Below are positions 41,042 to 49,439 of a DNA stretch of 64,000 nucleotides, one piece after another. How positions within the stretch are numbered: position 1 is the first letter of the stretch; the number at the start of each line of letters is the position of its first letter. The stretch is from Actinocrispum wychmicini. GTDB taxonomy: Bacteria; Actinomycetota; Actinomycetes; Mycobacteriales; Pseudonocardiaceae. The notes under the pieces were generated by a model. It searched no databases. It had not been told where the DNA came from and was given only the letters and a program-made list of their open reading frames with translations. The position numbers and the translations under genes were made by a program. The stretch is from contig NZ_SLWS01000005.1 in the NCBI RefSeq assembly GCF_004345645.1, forward strand, positions 496,001 to 560,000, written 5' to 3'.

Positions 41042-41830
41042 ATGTCCTCCTCGCCGCCGGTGGCGCCGCCACTGACCAACCCGTCCCCGCCGCGCCGCCG
41101 TGGCCTGCCGAAACTCCTGGTCATCGGCCTGTTGCTGGGGGTAGTCGCGGCCGTCGTGCTGGTCCTGCGGGACACCGGCGACAAGCCGCCGACGCGCCGC
41201 AAACCCGCCGACTTCCCGGTGCCGGAACTGACCTCGCAACCCCGGGAAGCAGCTCCCTTCCAGGCAAAACCCGTCGACCCCAACACGGTCGGCGACCTCG
41301 CCCGAAAGATGAACATCCCGCAGCGCGCCCTGCAGGCGTACGCGACGGCCGAGATCAAACTGCGGCAGAAGTCGCCCAAGTGCGGGATCTCCTGGACCAT
41401 GCTCGCCGGCATCGGCCGCAAGGAGTCCATGCACGGCCGGTACGGCGGCGCGACCATCGGCGACGACGGAAAACTCTCCCAGCCGATCATCGGCGTGCCG
41501 CTGGACGGCTCGCCGGGTGTCCGGGCGATCAAGGACACCGACAAGGGCGAACTCGACGGCGACCCCACCTGGGACCGGGCCGTCGGGCCGATGCAGTTCC
41601 TACCCGCGACCTGGCGGAAATGGGCGGCACGGGCCAGCGAGGACGGCGCGCCGCCGGACCCGCAGAACATCGACGACGCCGCCCTGTCCGCCGGCCGCTA
41701 CCTCTGTGCCGTCGGCGGCGACGTCACCACCGCGGCCGGCTGGTGGACCGCCGTGCTGACGTACAACTCGTCGGTGCGCTACGGCCAGGAAGTCTTCAAC
41801 GGCCAGGACGCGTACGCCCGAGCGAGCTAG
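41042..41830 (+). CDS. Membrane-anchored lytic transglycosylase (LpqU-like)
   Basis: A 262-residue cell-wall enzyme with one N-terminal membrane segment (about 20-40) and a lytic transglycosylase domain. The catalytic Glu is in GIGRKESMHGRYGG, and the AVGPMQFLPATW and LTYNSS motifs of the MltB/SLT fold follow. The preceding Pro-rich segment is a linker. ATG 41042 or GTG 41039 follows TAGCCT (41029-41034), a -10-like hexamer at leaderless distance, with no Shine-Dalgarno. It is divergent from efeU, and iron boxes lie between them. Confidence 0.88.
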   Translation: MSSSPPVAPPLTNPSPPRRRGLPKLLVIGLLLGVVAAVVLVLRDTGDKPPTRRKPADFPVPELTSQPREAAPFQAKPVDPNTVGDLARKMNIPQRALQAYATAEIKLRQKSPKCGISWTMLAGIGRKESMHGRYGGATIGDDGKLSQPIIGVPLDGSPGVRAIKDTDKGELDGDPTWDRAVGPMQFLPATWRKWAARASEDGAPPDPQNIDDAALSAGRYLCAVGGDVTTAAGWWTAVLTYNSSVRYGQEVFNGQDAYARAS

Positions 41831-42049
41831 TGGTTAGTTCGCGGTGTTTTGGGCCACTTGGGCACGGTATGTGGTGGTCCTTTCGGCTGAGTCCCAGCGT
41901 CTGACTACCGGCCGTTAAGCCGATGCGCGTGTGGCGTTCACCTGCAGGCCGTAAAGCGGTCCACCCATGGGATGAATTCTCGGGCCGCGGCACGGTCGGG
42001 TCAACGGTCAACAAGGGGGACGGCCGCGCCATGGGCTCGGAGGGGACGA

Positions 42050-42427
42050 ATGGCGCGATTTCAGTGTTTCCGGACCGACTCCAGCGGCGTCAGATGGCGC
42101 TTGTTGGGCGGTAACAACAGAGTGCTCGGCCTGTCCGTACGCGGGCACGCCGACCACGGGGCAGCGGTGCAGGAGGTGGACACGGTACGGGTACTGGCCG
42201 GCGACGTCCGGCTGGAGTTCGAACGGGCGGCGACCGGCCACTGGTGGTGGCAGCTGTCCATGGACGACCTGCCGGTCGCCCGGTCGGCGCAGGGCTTCGC
42301 CCGCAAGATCGACGCCGACCTCGCGGCCAAACGGTTCATGGACCGGGTCCGGGAGGCGTCGGTCGACTCGTCGGTCATGGTGTTCCAGCCGGGACACCGC
42401 GGCCGGCAGACCAATCTCCTTAACTGA
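42050..42427 (+). CDS. DUF1508 (YegP-like) protein
   Basis: A 125-residue soluble protein that resembles DUF1508: RWRLLGGNNRVLGLS followed by strand-helix repeats and a terminal helix, with two such halves. Function unknown for the family. ATG 42050 is preceded by GGAGGGG. The intergenic stretch 41831-42049 before it has no gene that I trust and one GTTCACC heptamer at 41936. The next gene is a secreted protein. Confidence 0.6.
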   Translation: MARFQCFRTDSSGVRWRLLGGNNRVLGLSVRGHADHGAAVQEVDTVRVLAGDVRLEFERAATGHWWWQLSMDDLPVARSAQGFARKIDADLAAKRFMDRVREASVDSSVMVFQPGHRGRQTNLLN

Positions 42428-42561
42428 CAACGAAGTGAACGCACCCGCTCCCACCCCCGGCGGATTCGCGAACTTGCCGCCGGGTGGGTTCCGCGAAGTG
42501 TCCCGGATGTCGAGTATTCGGTTCGCGAATTCGCTTGTGATGCTTGTGAAGGAGGAATCCC

Positions 42562-43074
42562 ATGCGTACTCGTCTTGTCTCCGGGGTCATCGGCGCGGTG
42601 CTCGCCGTCGGGTTGACCGTCACCGCGGTCGCACCGGCGTCGGCGGAGACGGTCCAGCAGACCAGATTCATCAAAGGCCAGACGGCGGTCACCGTGGACG
42701 CCCAGGCCGTGGTGGCCCTGGACTTCTTCGATGTCAAGGTGAGCGTCGTCTGGCCGGCTTCCGGCACGTCGCCCGCGTTCACCTTCCCGGTGTACGGCAA
42801 CCCCAACGACGGGACTACCGAACTCGCCGGTGGCCTGGTGTTCCAGGCCAACGACAAGTGTGCCGACGCGATCCTGCCGGTGATCGACACGAACACCGGC
42901 GTGGTCCGGGCGTGGGTCAACAGCGGCCGGCGGGTCGAGGTGTTCAAGGTCGACGGCGACAAGCTCGTGCTGACCGCGGCCGGCGCGCAGTGGCTCAACA
43001 GCAGCCTCGGCTTCAACGGCCTGTTCACCGCGGGCTTCCTGTTCGGCACGTTCAAGACAACTCTTAACCGGTAA
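42562..43074 (+). CDS. Secreted protein of unknown function
   Basis: A 170-residue protein with a clear Sec signal peptide (MRTRLVSGV..., hydrophobic core, cleavage after ASA about residue 27) and a mature part of beta-strand character with two Cys positions unlikely to pair in sequence (one in NDKCADAIL). No family recognised. GAAGGAGG lies before the ATG. It lies directly upstream of pstC, but an element resembling a Pho box separates them, so it is probably a separate unit. Confidence 0.6.
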   Translation: MRTRLVSGVIGAVLAVGLTVTAVAPASAETVQQTRFIKGQTAVTVDAQAVVALDFFDVKVSVVWPASGTSPAFTFPVYGNPNDGTTELAGGLVFQANDKCADAILPVIDTNTGVVRAWVNSGRRVEVFKVDGDKLVLTAAGAQWLNSSLGFNGLFTAGFLFGTFKTTLNR

Positions 43075-43115
43075 CGGCAAAAGGCCGTGTGGCGGCAGCG
43101 GCGCGTTGGGTGTGC

Positions 43116-43148
43116 GTTCACCTCTCGTGCCGTTGCCGGTCACAGCGG
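43116..43148 (+). promoter_or_regulatory. Pho-box-like repeats ahead of pstC
   Basis: Three consecutive 11-mers GTTCACCTCTC, GTGCCGTTGCC and GGTCACAGCGG, of which the first and third fit the actinobacterial PhoP direct-repeat consensus (GKTCAYYYRSG-like). The spacing GTTCACC-N9-GTTGCC recurs ahead of pstB on the minus strand. It ends 20 bp before the pstC start codon. Confidence 0.6.
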
Positions 43149-43168
43149 CACGATCTGCTGAGGCAATG

Positions 43169-44155
43169 ATGACCACGGACGTTGACCGGCCGCGTGCGGT
43201 CCGGCCGTCGATCCCCGTGTCCGACCGGGTGTTCCGCGGCGTGGTCCGGGGCACCGGGCTGCTCGTGCTGGTGATCATGGGGGCGATCGGGATCTTCCTG
43301 GCCTACCAGGCGATTCCCACGCTTCGCGACTACGGCCTGGGTTTCTTCACCGAGCCGACCTTCGTGCCGAACTCCGGCAAGCTCGGCATCGCCGCCGTCT
43401 CGCTGTTCACCTTGCAGGTGGCCGGTGTCGCGATCGTGGTGGCGTTTCCGTTGGCGCTCGCGACGGCGTTGTTCATCTCCGAATACGCGCCCGCCCGGTT
43501 CAGGCGGTCGCTCATCGCCGTGCTCGACTTGATGGCCGCGGTGCCGAGTGTGGTCTACGGCCTGTTCGGGTTCGTCTTCCTGACGCCGCAGATCATCTAC
43601 CTGTCCCGCTGGCTGTCGAAGTACCTGGGCTTTCTGCCGTTCTTCCACGTCGACACGGACGTCAACGCGGCCGCGTGGGAACAGTCGAAGTACACGTCGT
43701 CGCCGTTCATCGCCGGGATCGTGGTGGCGATGATGGTGCTGCCGTTCGCCGCCTCGATCATGCGCGAGGTGTTCTCGCAGGCACCCGCGGGAGAGCGGGA
43801 AGGCGCGCTGGCACTGGGATCCACGCGCTGGGGCGTGATCCGGTCGGTGGTCCTCCCGTTCGGCACGGGCGGGATCATCGGCGGCTCGATGCTCGCGCTC
43901 GGCCGGGCGCTCGGCGAGACGATCGCCGTGCTGATGATCCTGGCGCCGTCCTTCGAGATCAAGTTCCACCTGCTGGAGAACGGCGCGGTCACGATCTCGT
44001 CGCTGATCGCCCTGCGGTTCGGCGAGGCCACCCCGGGGCAGCTGTCCGCGTTGCTGGCCGCGGGCCTGGTGCTGTTCCTGTTCACGCTGGCGGTCAACAC
44101 GCTGGCCTCGATGATCGTCGCCCGCAGCCGCAGCGGGTCGGCCACTGAAATCTGA
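43169..44155 (+). CDS. pstC: Phosphate ABC transporter permease PstC
   Basis: PstC with PstA forms the membrane channel of the high-affinity phosphate importer. The 328-residue protein has six main hydrophobic segments and the binding-protein-dependent permease loop EGALALGSTRWGVIRSVVLPFGTGGIIGG (EAA motif) around residue 215. ATG 43169 is used because GAGG lies five bases before it; ATG 43166 and GTG 43106 are too close to or ahead of the Shine-Dalgarno, and 43106 would also swallow the Pho-box-like repeats. pstA follows 21 bp later. Confidence 0.94.
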   Translation: MTTDVDRPRAVRPSIPVSDRVFRGVVRGTGLLVLVIMGAIGIFLAYQAIPTLRDYGLGFFTEPTFVPNSGKLGIAAVSLFTLQVAGVAIVVAFPLALATALFISEYAPARFRRSLIAVLDLMAAVPSVVYGLFGFVFLTPQIIYLSRWLSKYLGFLPFFHVDTDVNAAAWEQSKYTSSPFIAGIVVAMMVLPFAASIMREVFSQAPAGEREGALALGSTRWGVIRSVVLPFGTGGIIGGSMLALGRALGETIAVLMILAPSFEIKFHLLENGAVTISSLIALRFGEATPGQLSALLAAGLVLFLFTLAVNTLASMIVARSRSGSATEI

Positions 44156-44176
44156 CCCGGATCTGAAGGAGAGGGT

Positions 44177-45310
44177 GTGGCCGCGCCGACGATCGAAGAG
44201 TCGACGACAGTACCCGAAGAGTCCACTGTGGAGATACCGGACCCGAGGGTGGTGGTCGCGGAGGACGAGGCACGCAAACGGAATCTGAGCGGGCGAACGG
44301 TCGACGACGTCCTCGCCGCGACGGGCTCGCTGCTCGGCGCGCTCGGCCTGGTGTGGGTGCTCTACGAGAACCTGTTGCCGACGTCGGGTCCGCTGGGTTT
44401 CGTCGTGTCCTGGTTCGGGGTGTTCGTGCTGATGTACGCCGGTGTCACCGCGATGCGACACCCGAGGACGGTGGTCGTCGACCGGGTGATCGGCGCGGTG
44501 GTCAAGGCGTTCGCGGGTCTGGTCGGGTTCGTGGTGCTGTTGGTGATCGGGTACACGCTCGTCCGCGGGATCGACGCCCTGGGCTACGGCAACTTCTTCA
44601 CGTCCGACATGTCCGGCGCCGGTCCGCTCGACCCGCTCAGCGTCGGCGGCATGCTGCACGCCCTGGTCGGCACGTTGGTGGAGATCGGCATCGCCGTCGT
44701 GATCACGCTGCCGCTCGGCGTCGGCTGCGCGCTCTTCCTCAACGAGGTCGGCGGCCGGCTGGCTCGTCCGGTTCGGACGGTGGTGGAGGCGATGACCGCG
44801 CTTCCGTCCATCGTCGCCGGCCTGTTCGTGCTGAGTACGGCGCTGCTGATGTTCGGCCTGCCGCGCAGCGGGTTCGCGGCGGCGCTGGCGATCAGCGTGA
44901 TGATGCTGCCGATCATCGCCCGGTCGGCCGAGGTCGTGCTTCGCGTGGTGCCCAACGGGTTGCGGGAGGCCAGTCTCGCGCTCGGCGCCTCGCAGTGGCA
45001 GACGGTCTGGCGGGTGGTGCTGCCCACCGCGCGTCCGTCCCTGGCGACCGCGCTGATCCTGGGGATCGCCCGCGGTATCGGTGAGACCTCACCGGTCCTG
45101 CTGACGGCCGGGTACACCACGTACCTGACCTTCGACCCCACGTCCGGGCCGATGGTCTCGCTGCCGCTGATGACGTACACGCTGTCGCGTTCCTCCGAGG
45201 CGGTGGACCAGTCGCGGGCGTTCGGCGCCGCGAGTGTGCTGCTGCTGGTCGTGTTGCTGTTGTTCGTGGTCGCGCGCCTGGTGGCGCAGCGGCAGAAGAC
45301 CGGAAGGTAG
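44177..45310 (+). CDS. pstA: Phosphate ABC transporter permease PstA, long form
   Basis: PstA of the phosphate importer. The 377-residue protein is longer than usual because of an extra ~100-residue N-terminal part that holds two more hydrophobic segments (about residues 50-95) after an acidic cytoplasmic start. The core has the expected permease loop EASLALGASQWQTVWRVVLPTARPSLATAL and terminates with a basic tail. The GTG at 44177 has AAGGAGAGG upstream. The stop is 5 bp from the pstS ATG. Confidence 0.93.
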   Translation: MAAPTIEESTTVPEESTVEIPDPRVVVAEDEARKRNLSGRTVDDVLAATGSLLGALGLVWVLYENLLPTSGPLGFVVSWFGVFVLMYAGVTAMRHPRTVVVDRVIGAVVKAFAGLVGFVVLLVIGYTLVRGIDALGYGNFFTSDMSGAGPLDPLSVGGMLHALVGTLVEIGIAVVITLPLGVGCALFLNEVGGRLARPVRTVVEAMTALPSIVAGLFVLSTALLMFGLPRSGFAAALAISVMMLPIIARSAEVVLRVVPNGLREASLALGASQWQTVWRVVLPTARPSLATALILGIARGIGETSPVLLTAGYTTYLTFDPTSGPMVSLPLMTYTLSRSSEAVDQSRAFGAASVLLLVVLLLFVVARLVAQRQKTGR

Positions 45311-45315
45311 TGACA

Positions 45316-46938
45316 ATGAACCGGCACACACGGCGGACCGTCGCGTTGCTTGCCATCGCCGTCCTGCTGGCGCTGACCGGGTCCGTCGGGCCGGCGAGCG
45401 CCCAACCGCCGTACCTCACGATCGACGGTTCCGGGTCGACCTGGAGTGCCAACGCGATCAGCCAGTGGATCGCGGACGTGAAGAGCTTCGGCATGCCGGT
45501 GAACTACAGTTCGGTCGGGTCCAGCCGCGGCCGGCAGGACTTCGCCAACCAGCTCACCCACTTCGGCGTGTCCGAGATTCCCTACCAGGGCACGGACAAC
45601 AACGTGCCGGACACCCCCAACGGCCGGCCGTTCGCCTACATGCCCATCGTGGCAGGCGGTACCGCGTTCATGTACCACCTGACGGTCGGCGGCCAGCTCG
45701 TGCGCAACCTGAGGCTGTCCGGGCCGACGATCACCAAGATCTTCACCGGCCAGATCACCAACTGGGCGGATCCGGCGGTCACCGCGGACAACAACGGCCG
45801 CGCCCTGCCGTCGAAGAAGATCATCCCGATCATCCGGTCGGACGGGTCGGGCACGTCGGCGCAGTTCACGCTGTGGATGGCCAAGCAGCACGGGGACATC
45901 TGGTGTCCGTTCTACGGCAAGTGCGACCAGCAGGAGGGCAAAACCTCCTACTACCCGCAGTTCCCCGGGTCGGTGGCCAAGAGCAGCTCGATCGAGATGG
46001 CGACGTACATCTCCGCGGAGTACGGCGAGGGCACGATCGGGTATGTCGAGTACTCCTACGCGCGCACGCAGAACTACCCGGTGGCGAAGGTGCTCAACAA
46101 GGGCGGCTTCTACACCGAGCCGACGGACTACAACGTCGCGGTGGCGCTGACCAGGGCGCGGATCAACACGGCCAACCCGAACGACCCGGCCACCTACCTG
46201 ACCCAGATCCTCGACGACGTCTACAACTCCAACGACGCCCGGACGTATCCGCTGTCGTCCTATTCGTACATGATCCTGCCGACGTCCGTGGACCGCAAGC
46301 TCACCACGAACGCCGGCCGCACGCTCGGCGACTTCGCGTACTACTTCCTGTGCCAGGGCCAGCAGAAGGCCGGACCGCTCGGATACTCGCCGTTGCCGCT
46401 GAACCTGGTGCAGGCCGGGTACGAGCAGGTGCACAAGATCCCGGGCGCGGCTCAGAAGTCGTTGGACGCGACCGGATGCAACAACCCCACGTTCGACCCG
46501 GGCAACCCGGGCTCGAACAAGTTGGCCGCGACCGCACCCTTCCCGCCGGACTGCGACAAGGTCGGCCAGGGGCCGTGCGGCACCGGCGGCGGTGGTGGTG
46601 GCGGAGGCGCCGGTGGTAGAGCCGGTGGCGCCGCTGGTGGGGCCGGCAACGGAAACGGCGGCGGTGCGGGCGGTCCCGGCGGCGGGGCCGGTCCCGACGG
46701 TACGCCGCAGGTGGACCCGGTCACCGGCGAGACCATCGGCGGTGACGGAACCGCCGCCGGAGGTTCAGGTTCAGGCGCCGTCGCCACTGAACTCGCGGCG
46801 GCACGGGCGGGCACCGACACGGCGATGAGCGTGCTCGCCGCGGTCGAACTCCTGCTCGTTCTGGTGGTTCCCGTGCTCGTCGCGCGGGCGTTCGGCAAAC
46901 GGCGGGCCAGAAACGCCGGACAAGAGGGGACTTCGTGA
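45316..46938 (+). CDS. pstS: Phosphate-binding protein PstS with C-terminal membrane anchor
   Basis: PstS captures phosphate for PstCA. The 540-residue protein has a Sec signal peptide ending ASA (about residue 30) with no lipobox Cys, and a normal PstS domain (about 33-390) with phosphate-contact motifs DGSGSTW, SVGSSRGRQDF and IRSDGSGTS. Then comes a Cys-containing Asn/Pro linker, a Gly-rich low-complexity stalk (about 425-480), a hydrophobic segment (about 505-527) and the basic tail GKRRARNAG. Most Gram-positive PstS proteins are lipoproteins; here the domain is held by a C-terminal transmembrane helix. The tail looks like a sortase sorting signal without LPXTG. ATG 45316 (AAGG upstream) is preferred to GTG 45310. 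Confidence 0.9.
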   Translation: MNRHTRRTVALLAIAVLLALTGSVGPASAQPPYLTIDGSGSTWSANAISQWIADVKSFGMPVNYSSVGSSRGRQDFANQLTHFGVSEIPYQGTDNNVPDTPNGRPFAYMPIVAGGTAFMYHLTVGGQLVRNLRLSGPTITKIFTGQITNWADPAVTADNNGRALPSKKIIPIIRSDGSGTSAQFTLWMAKQHGDIWCPFYGKCDQQEGKTSYYPQFPGSVAKSSSIEMATYISAEYGEGTIGYVEYSYARTQNYPVAKVLNKGGFYTEPTDYNVAVALTRARINTANPNDPATYLTQILDDVYNSNDARTYPLSSYSYMILPTSVDRKLTTNAGRTLGDFAYYFLCQGQQKAGPLGYSPLPLNLVQAGYEQVHKIPGAAQKSLDATGCNNPTFDPGNPGSNKLAATAPFPPDCDKVGQGPCGTGGGGGGGGAGGRAGGAAGGAGNGNGGGAGGPGGGAGPDGTPQVDPVTGETIGGDGTAAGGSGSGAVATELAAARAGTDTAMSVLAAVELLLVLVVPVLVARAFGKRRARNAGQEGTS

Positions 46939-49439
46939 TGACGAGCCGAATCATTCGAGCATGGCTGGCTCTGACCGGTGTGGTCAGCCTGCTCGCGCTG
47001 CTCGTTCCGATGACGGCGAGCGCGGACCCGGGTTCCGCCGTCGTGCAGAGCCGGCAGCTGGACGAGAAGTACGACTCCGTCAAGGATCCCGCCCATCCTG
47101 TGATCCACAAGGCGACCGTGTCGGTGTCCCAGACCACCGGACTGGTCCACCAGAAGGTGAAGGTGAGCTGGTCCGGGCTGATCCCGACGACCGCGGGCGG
47201 TCCCGGCGGTTCGGCGTACCCGGTGGTGGTCATGCAGTGCTGGGGCACCGAGACCGAGATCACCCAGCAGACCTGTTGGTCCGCGGGCTCGAACGTGGGG
47301 ACGAAGCTGGACTACAGCGCCTACGACTCCCGGCCGCTGGACAAGAAGATCTTCGGCGAGAACCCGGACGCGGACACCACGTATGCGCCGTTCAAGGCCA
47401 AGGACGACGGCCTGCTCTACAACGGGGAGGGGACCGGGGGCTGGCCGCCGGGCACGGTGGTGCCGCACAACCCGCCGGCGTTGTCCCCGGCGACCCAGAA
47501 CGCCGTCATGCCCGTCGCCTACCAGGGCTTCACCAACCCGGACGGCACCGGGGAGACCGACTTCGAGATGCTGACCGGCTTCGAACTGCCGCACCTCGGC
47601 TGCGGCAGCACCGCCGCGTGCACGCTCGTGGTGGTCCCGATCGGCGACCCGACCTGCGTGCCGGACTTCTCGTGGGTGTGCGAGATCGCGGACGCCAACA
47701 TCCTGCGCGACTCGCACACCTGGGTGTCCCCGACGAACTGGTCGCGGCGCTTCGCGTTCCCGTTGTCCTTCCGGGAGTCGCCGGCGACCTGCCAGTTCGA
47801 CAACAGGCAGGAGACCGGCTTCGCCGGCTCGTACTACCTGTACCAGGTGCTGAACAACAGCTGGCGCCCCAAGTTCTGCAAGGACCAGAAGCTCTTCCGG
47901 CTCGGGTACACCGCGTTGAGCGACGGCGACGCGCGCAACCAGTTCAGTGCCTCGTTGGTGGGTCCATGGCAGGACGGGTCGACCAACGCCCTGCTCACGT
48001 CCCGGCCGTTGACCGGTGATCCACCCAAACCCGTTGTGTACGCGCCGGTCGCGGTCACCGGGGTCGCGGTCTCGTTCGTCCTGGACGACGAGAACGGCAA
48101 GGAGGTCACCAAGGTGAACCTGAACGCCCGGCTGCTGGCGAAGATGATCACACAGTCGTACCGGACGATGGGGGCGGCGGGCACGAGCAACCCCGGCATC
48201 AGGGGCAACCCGGACTGGTGGGGCGAGGATCGCGAGTTCCTCGCGCTGAACCCCGGGCTGGCCGGGGCGATGTTCCGGGTCGGCCGGGAAGGCGCGAACT
48301 ACCCAGTGATCTCGCTCGGCGACCTGGACGCGATCTACGCGCTCACGTCGTACATCGCCGCTGACAAGGACGCGGTGGCCTGGCTGAACGGCGCCGACGA
48401 CGGGTACGGCACGGTCGTCAATCCGAAGTTCCACCAGTACCCGGTGCCGGTCGGCCAGCTGGAGCTGCGGGACGACTTCAAGGACAACAACCGCAACAGT
48501 CCGGTGTTCGGCCAGATCCTGCTGTCGGCCTACGCGAACGTGGCGGACAACCCCTACAACGCGGCCGTCGCGGACGCTCAGGCATGGCCGTACGCGGGCC
48601 TTCGACAGTCCTGTGTGGACCCATCGAAGCCGGAGACGTGCACGCTCAAACGAGTGGACACGCGGCAGAACGGCGGGCAGCGGGCACTGCTGGCGATCAC
48701 GACGATGGGCGACTCCAGGGTGTTCGGACTCCGGCAGGCCGCGCTGGCCACATCAGGGGGCAAGTTCGTGGCGCCGGACGACTACTCGATCGCCCTGGCC
48801 CTGCGGGGCACCAAGCTGGACCAGAAGACCGGCATCCTCGGCACGGACTTCCCGAAGCTGCACCCGCTCGCGTACCCCGGAATGTCCATTGTGTACGCAG
48901 CGGTGCCGACCATCGGGCTGAGCCCGGCGACCGCAGGCGACTACGCCAAGTTCCTCGACTACGCCGCCGGCCCCGGACAGGTCCAGGGGACCGAACTGGG
49001 TCAGTTGCCGGACGGGTACGTGCCGCTGAGCGACCCGTTGCGGGAACAGACAAGCAACGCGGCGCGGGCGGTCCGGGATCAGAAGGGCGAGATACCCGCG
49101 CCACCGCCGGGCCTGGCCACCGACCCGGCGGCCGGACTGCTGCCGCCCGCCAGCGACGGTGGCACCAACGGCAACGCGGCCGGCGGAAATCAGCCGCCCG
49201 GCGCCGCACCGGCCGCGGCGCCACCGCCCGGCAGCGCGACCAGCGCCGCGCCGAACGTGCAGAAGCTGGCGACCTCGGCGGCCACCCGGACGGACACGTC
49301 CGACTGGGCGAAGTGGGCCTTGCCGGGTGTCCTTGGTCTGGGCGTGCTGGCCGGCCTGGTGGCGTTAGGGGCGACTGTCTGGACGCAGCCGCAGCACGCG
49401 ATCCGTCGGGCGCTGCGCGCGGTGTTCCGCCGGTCATGA
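46938..49439 (+). CDS. Large membrane-anchored binding-protein-like protein
   Basis: An 833-residue exported protein with a signal peptide (cleavage after SASA, about residue 30), an N-terminal beta-rich domain (about 45-330) with several Cys pairs, and a second half (about 360-700) with PstS-like features, such as LLAKMITQSYR, VISLGDLDAIYALTSYIAADK and YPGMSIVYAAVPT. A Pro/Ala/Gly-rich linker (about 715-785) leads to a transmembrane segment (about 795-815) and a short basic tail. So it has the same overall build as the PstS before it: soluble domain, stalk, C-terminal anchor. ATG 46938 has GAGGGG upstream and overlaps the pstS stop; GTG 46935 is possible. I recognise no exact family; a substrate-capture or scaffold role is inferred. 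Confidence 0.75.
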   Translation: MTSRIIRAWLALTGVVSLLALLVPMTASADPGSAVVQSRQLDEKYDSVKDPAHPVIHKATVSVSQTTGLVHQKVKVSWSGLIPTTAGGPGGSAYPVVVMQCWGTETEITQQTCWSAGSNVGTKLDYSAYDSRPLDKKIFGENPDADTTYAPFKAKDDGLLYNGEGTGGWPPGTVVPHNPPALSPATQNAVMPVAYQGFTNPDGTGETDFEMLTGFELPHLGCGSTAACTLVVVPIGDPTCVPDFSWVCEIADANILRDSHTWVSPTNWSRRFAFPLSFRESPATCQFDNRQETGFAGSYYLYQVLNNSWRPKFCKDQKLFRLGYTALSDGDARNQFSASLVGPWQDGSTNALLTSRPLTGDPPKPVVYAPVAVTGVAVSFVLDDENGKEVTKVNLNARLLAKMITQSYRTMGAAGTSNPGIRGNPDWWGEDREFLALNPGLAGAMFRVGREGANYPVISLGDLDAIYALTSYIAADKDAVAWLNGADDGYGTVVNPKFHQYPVPVGQLELRDDFKDNNRNSPVFGQILLSAYANVADNPYNAAVADAQAWPYAGLRQSCVDPSKPETCTLKRVDTRQNGGQRALLAITTMGDSRVFGLRQAALATSGGKFVAPDDYSIALALRGTKLDQKTGILGTDFPKLHPLAYPGMSIVYAAVPTIGLSPATAGDYAKFLDYAAGPGQVQGTELGQLPDGYVPLSDPLREQTSNAARAVRDQKGEIPAPPPGLATDPAAGLLPPASDGGTNGNAAGGNQPPGAAPAAAPPPGSATSAAPNVQKLATSAATRTDTSDWAKWALPGVLGLGVLAGLVALGATVWTQPQHAIRRALRAVFRRS

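Noticed and set aside
40902-41072. Upstream extension of efeU
   Set aside because: It would run across the iron boxes and the opposing gene's promoter; the FTR1 domain begins at ATG 40901.
46800-46938. A sortase sorting signal at the C-terminus of PstS
   Set aside because: Hydrophobic stretch and basic tail are there, but no LPXTG-like pentapeptide precedes them; read as a membrane anchor instead.
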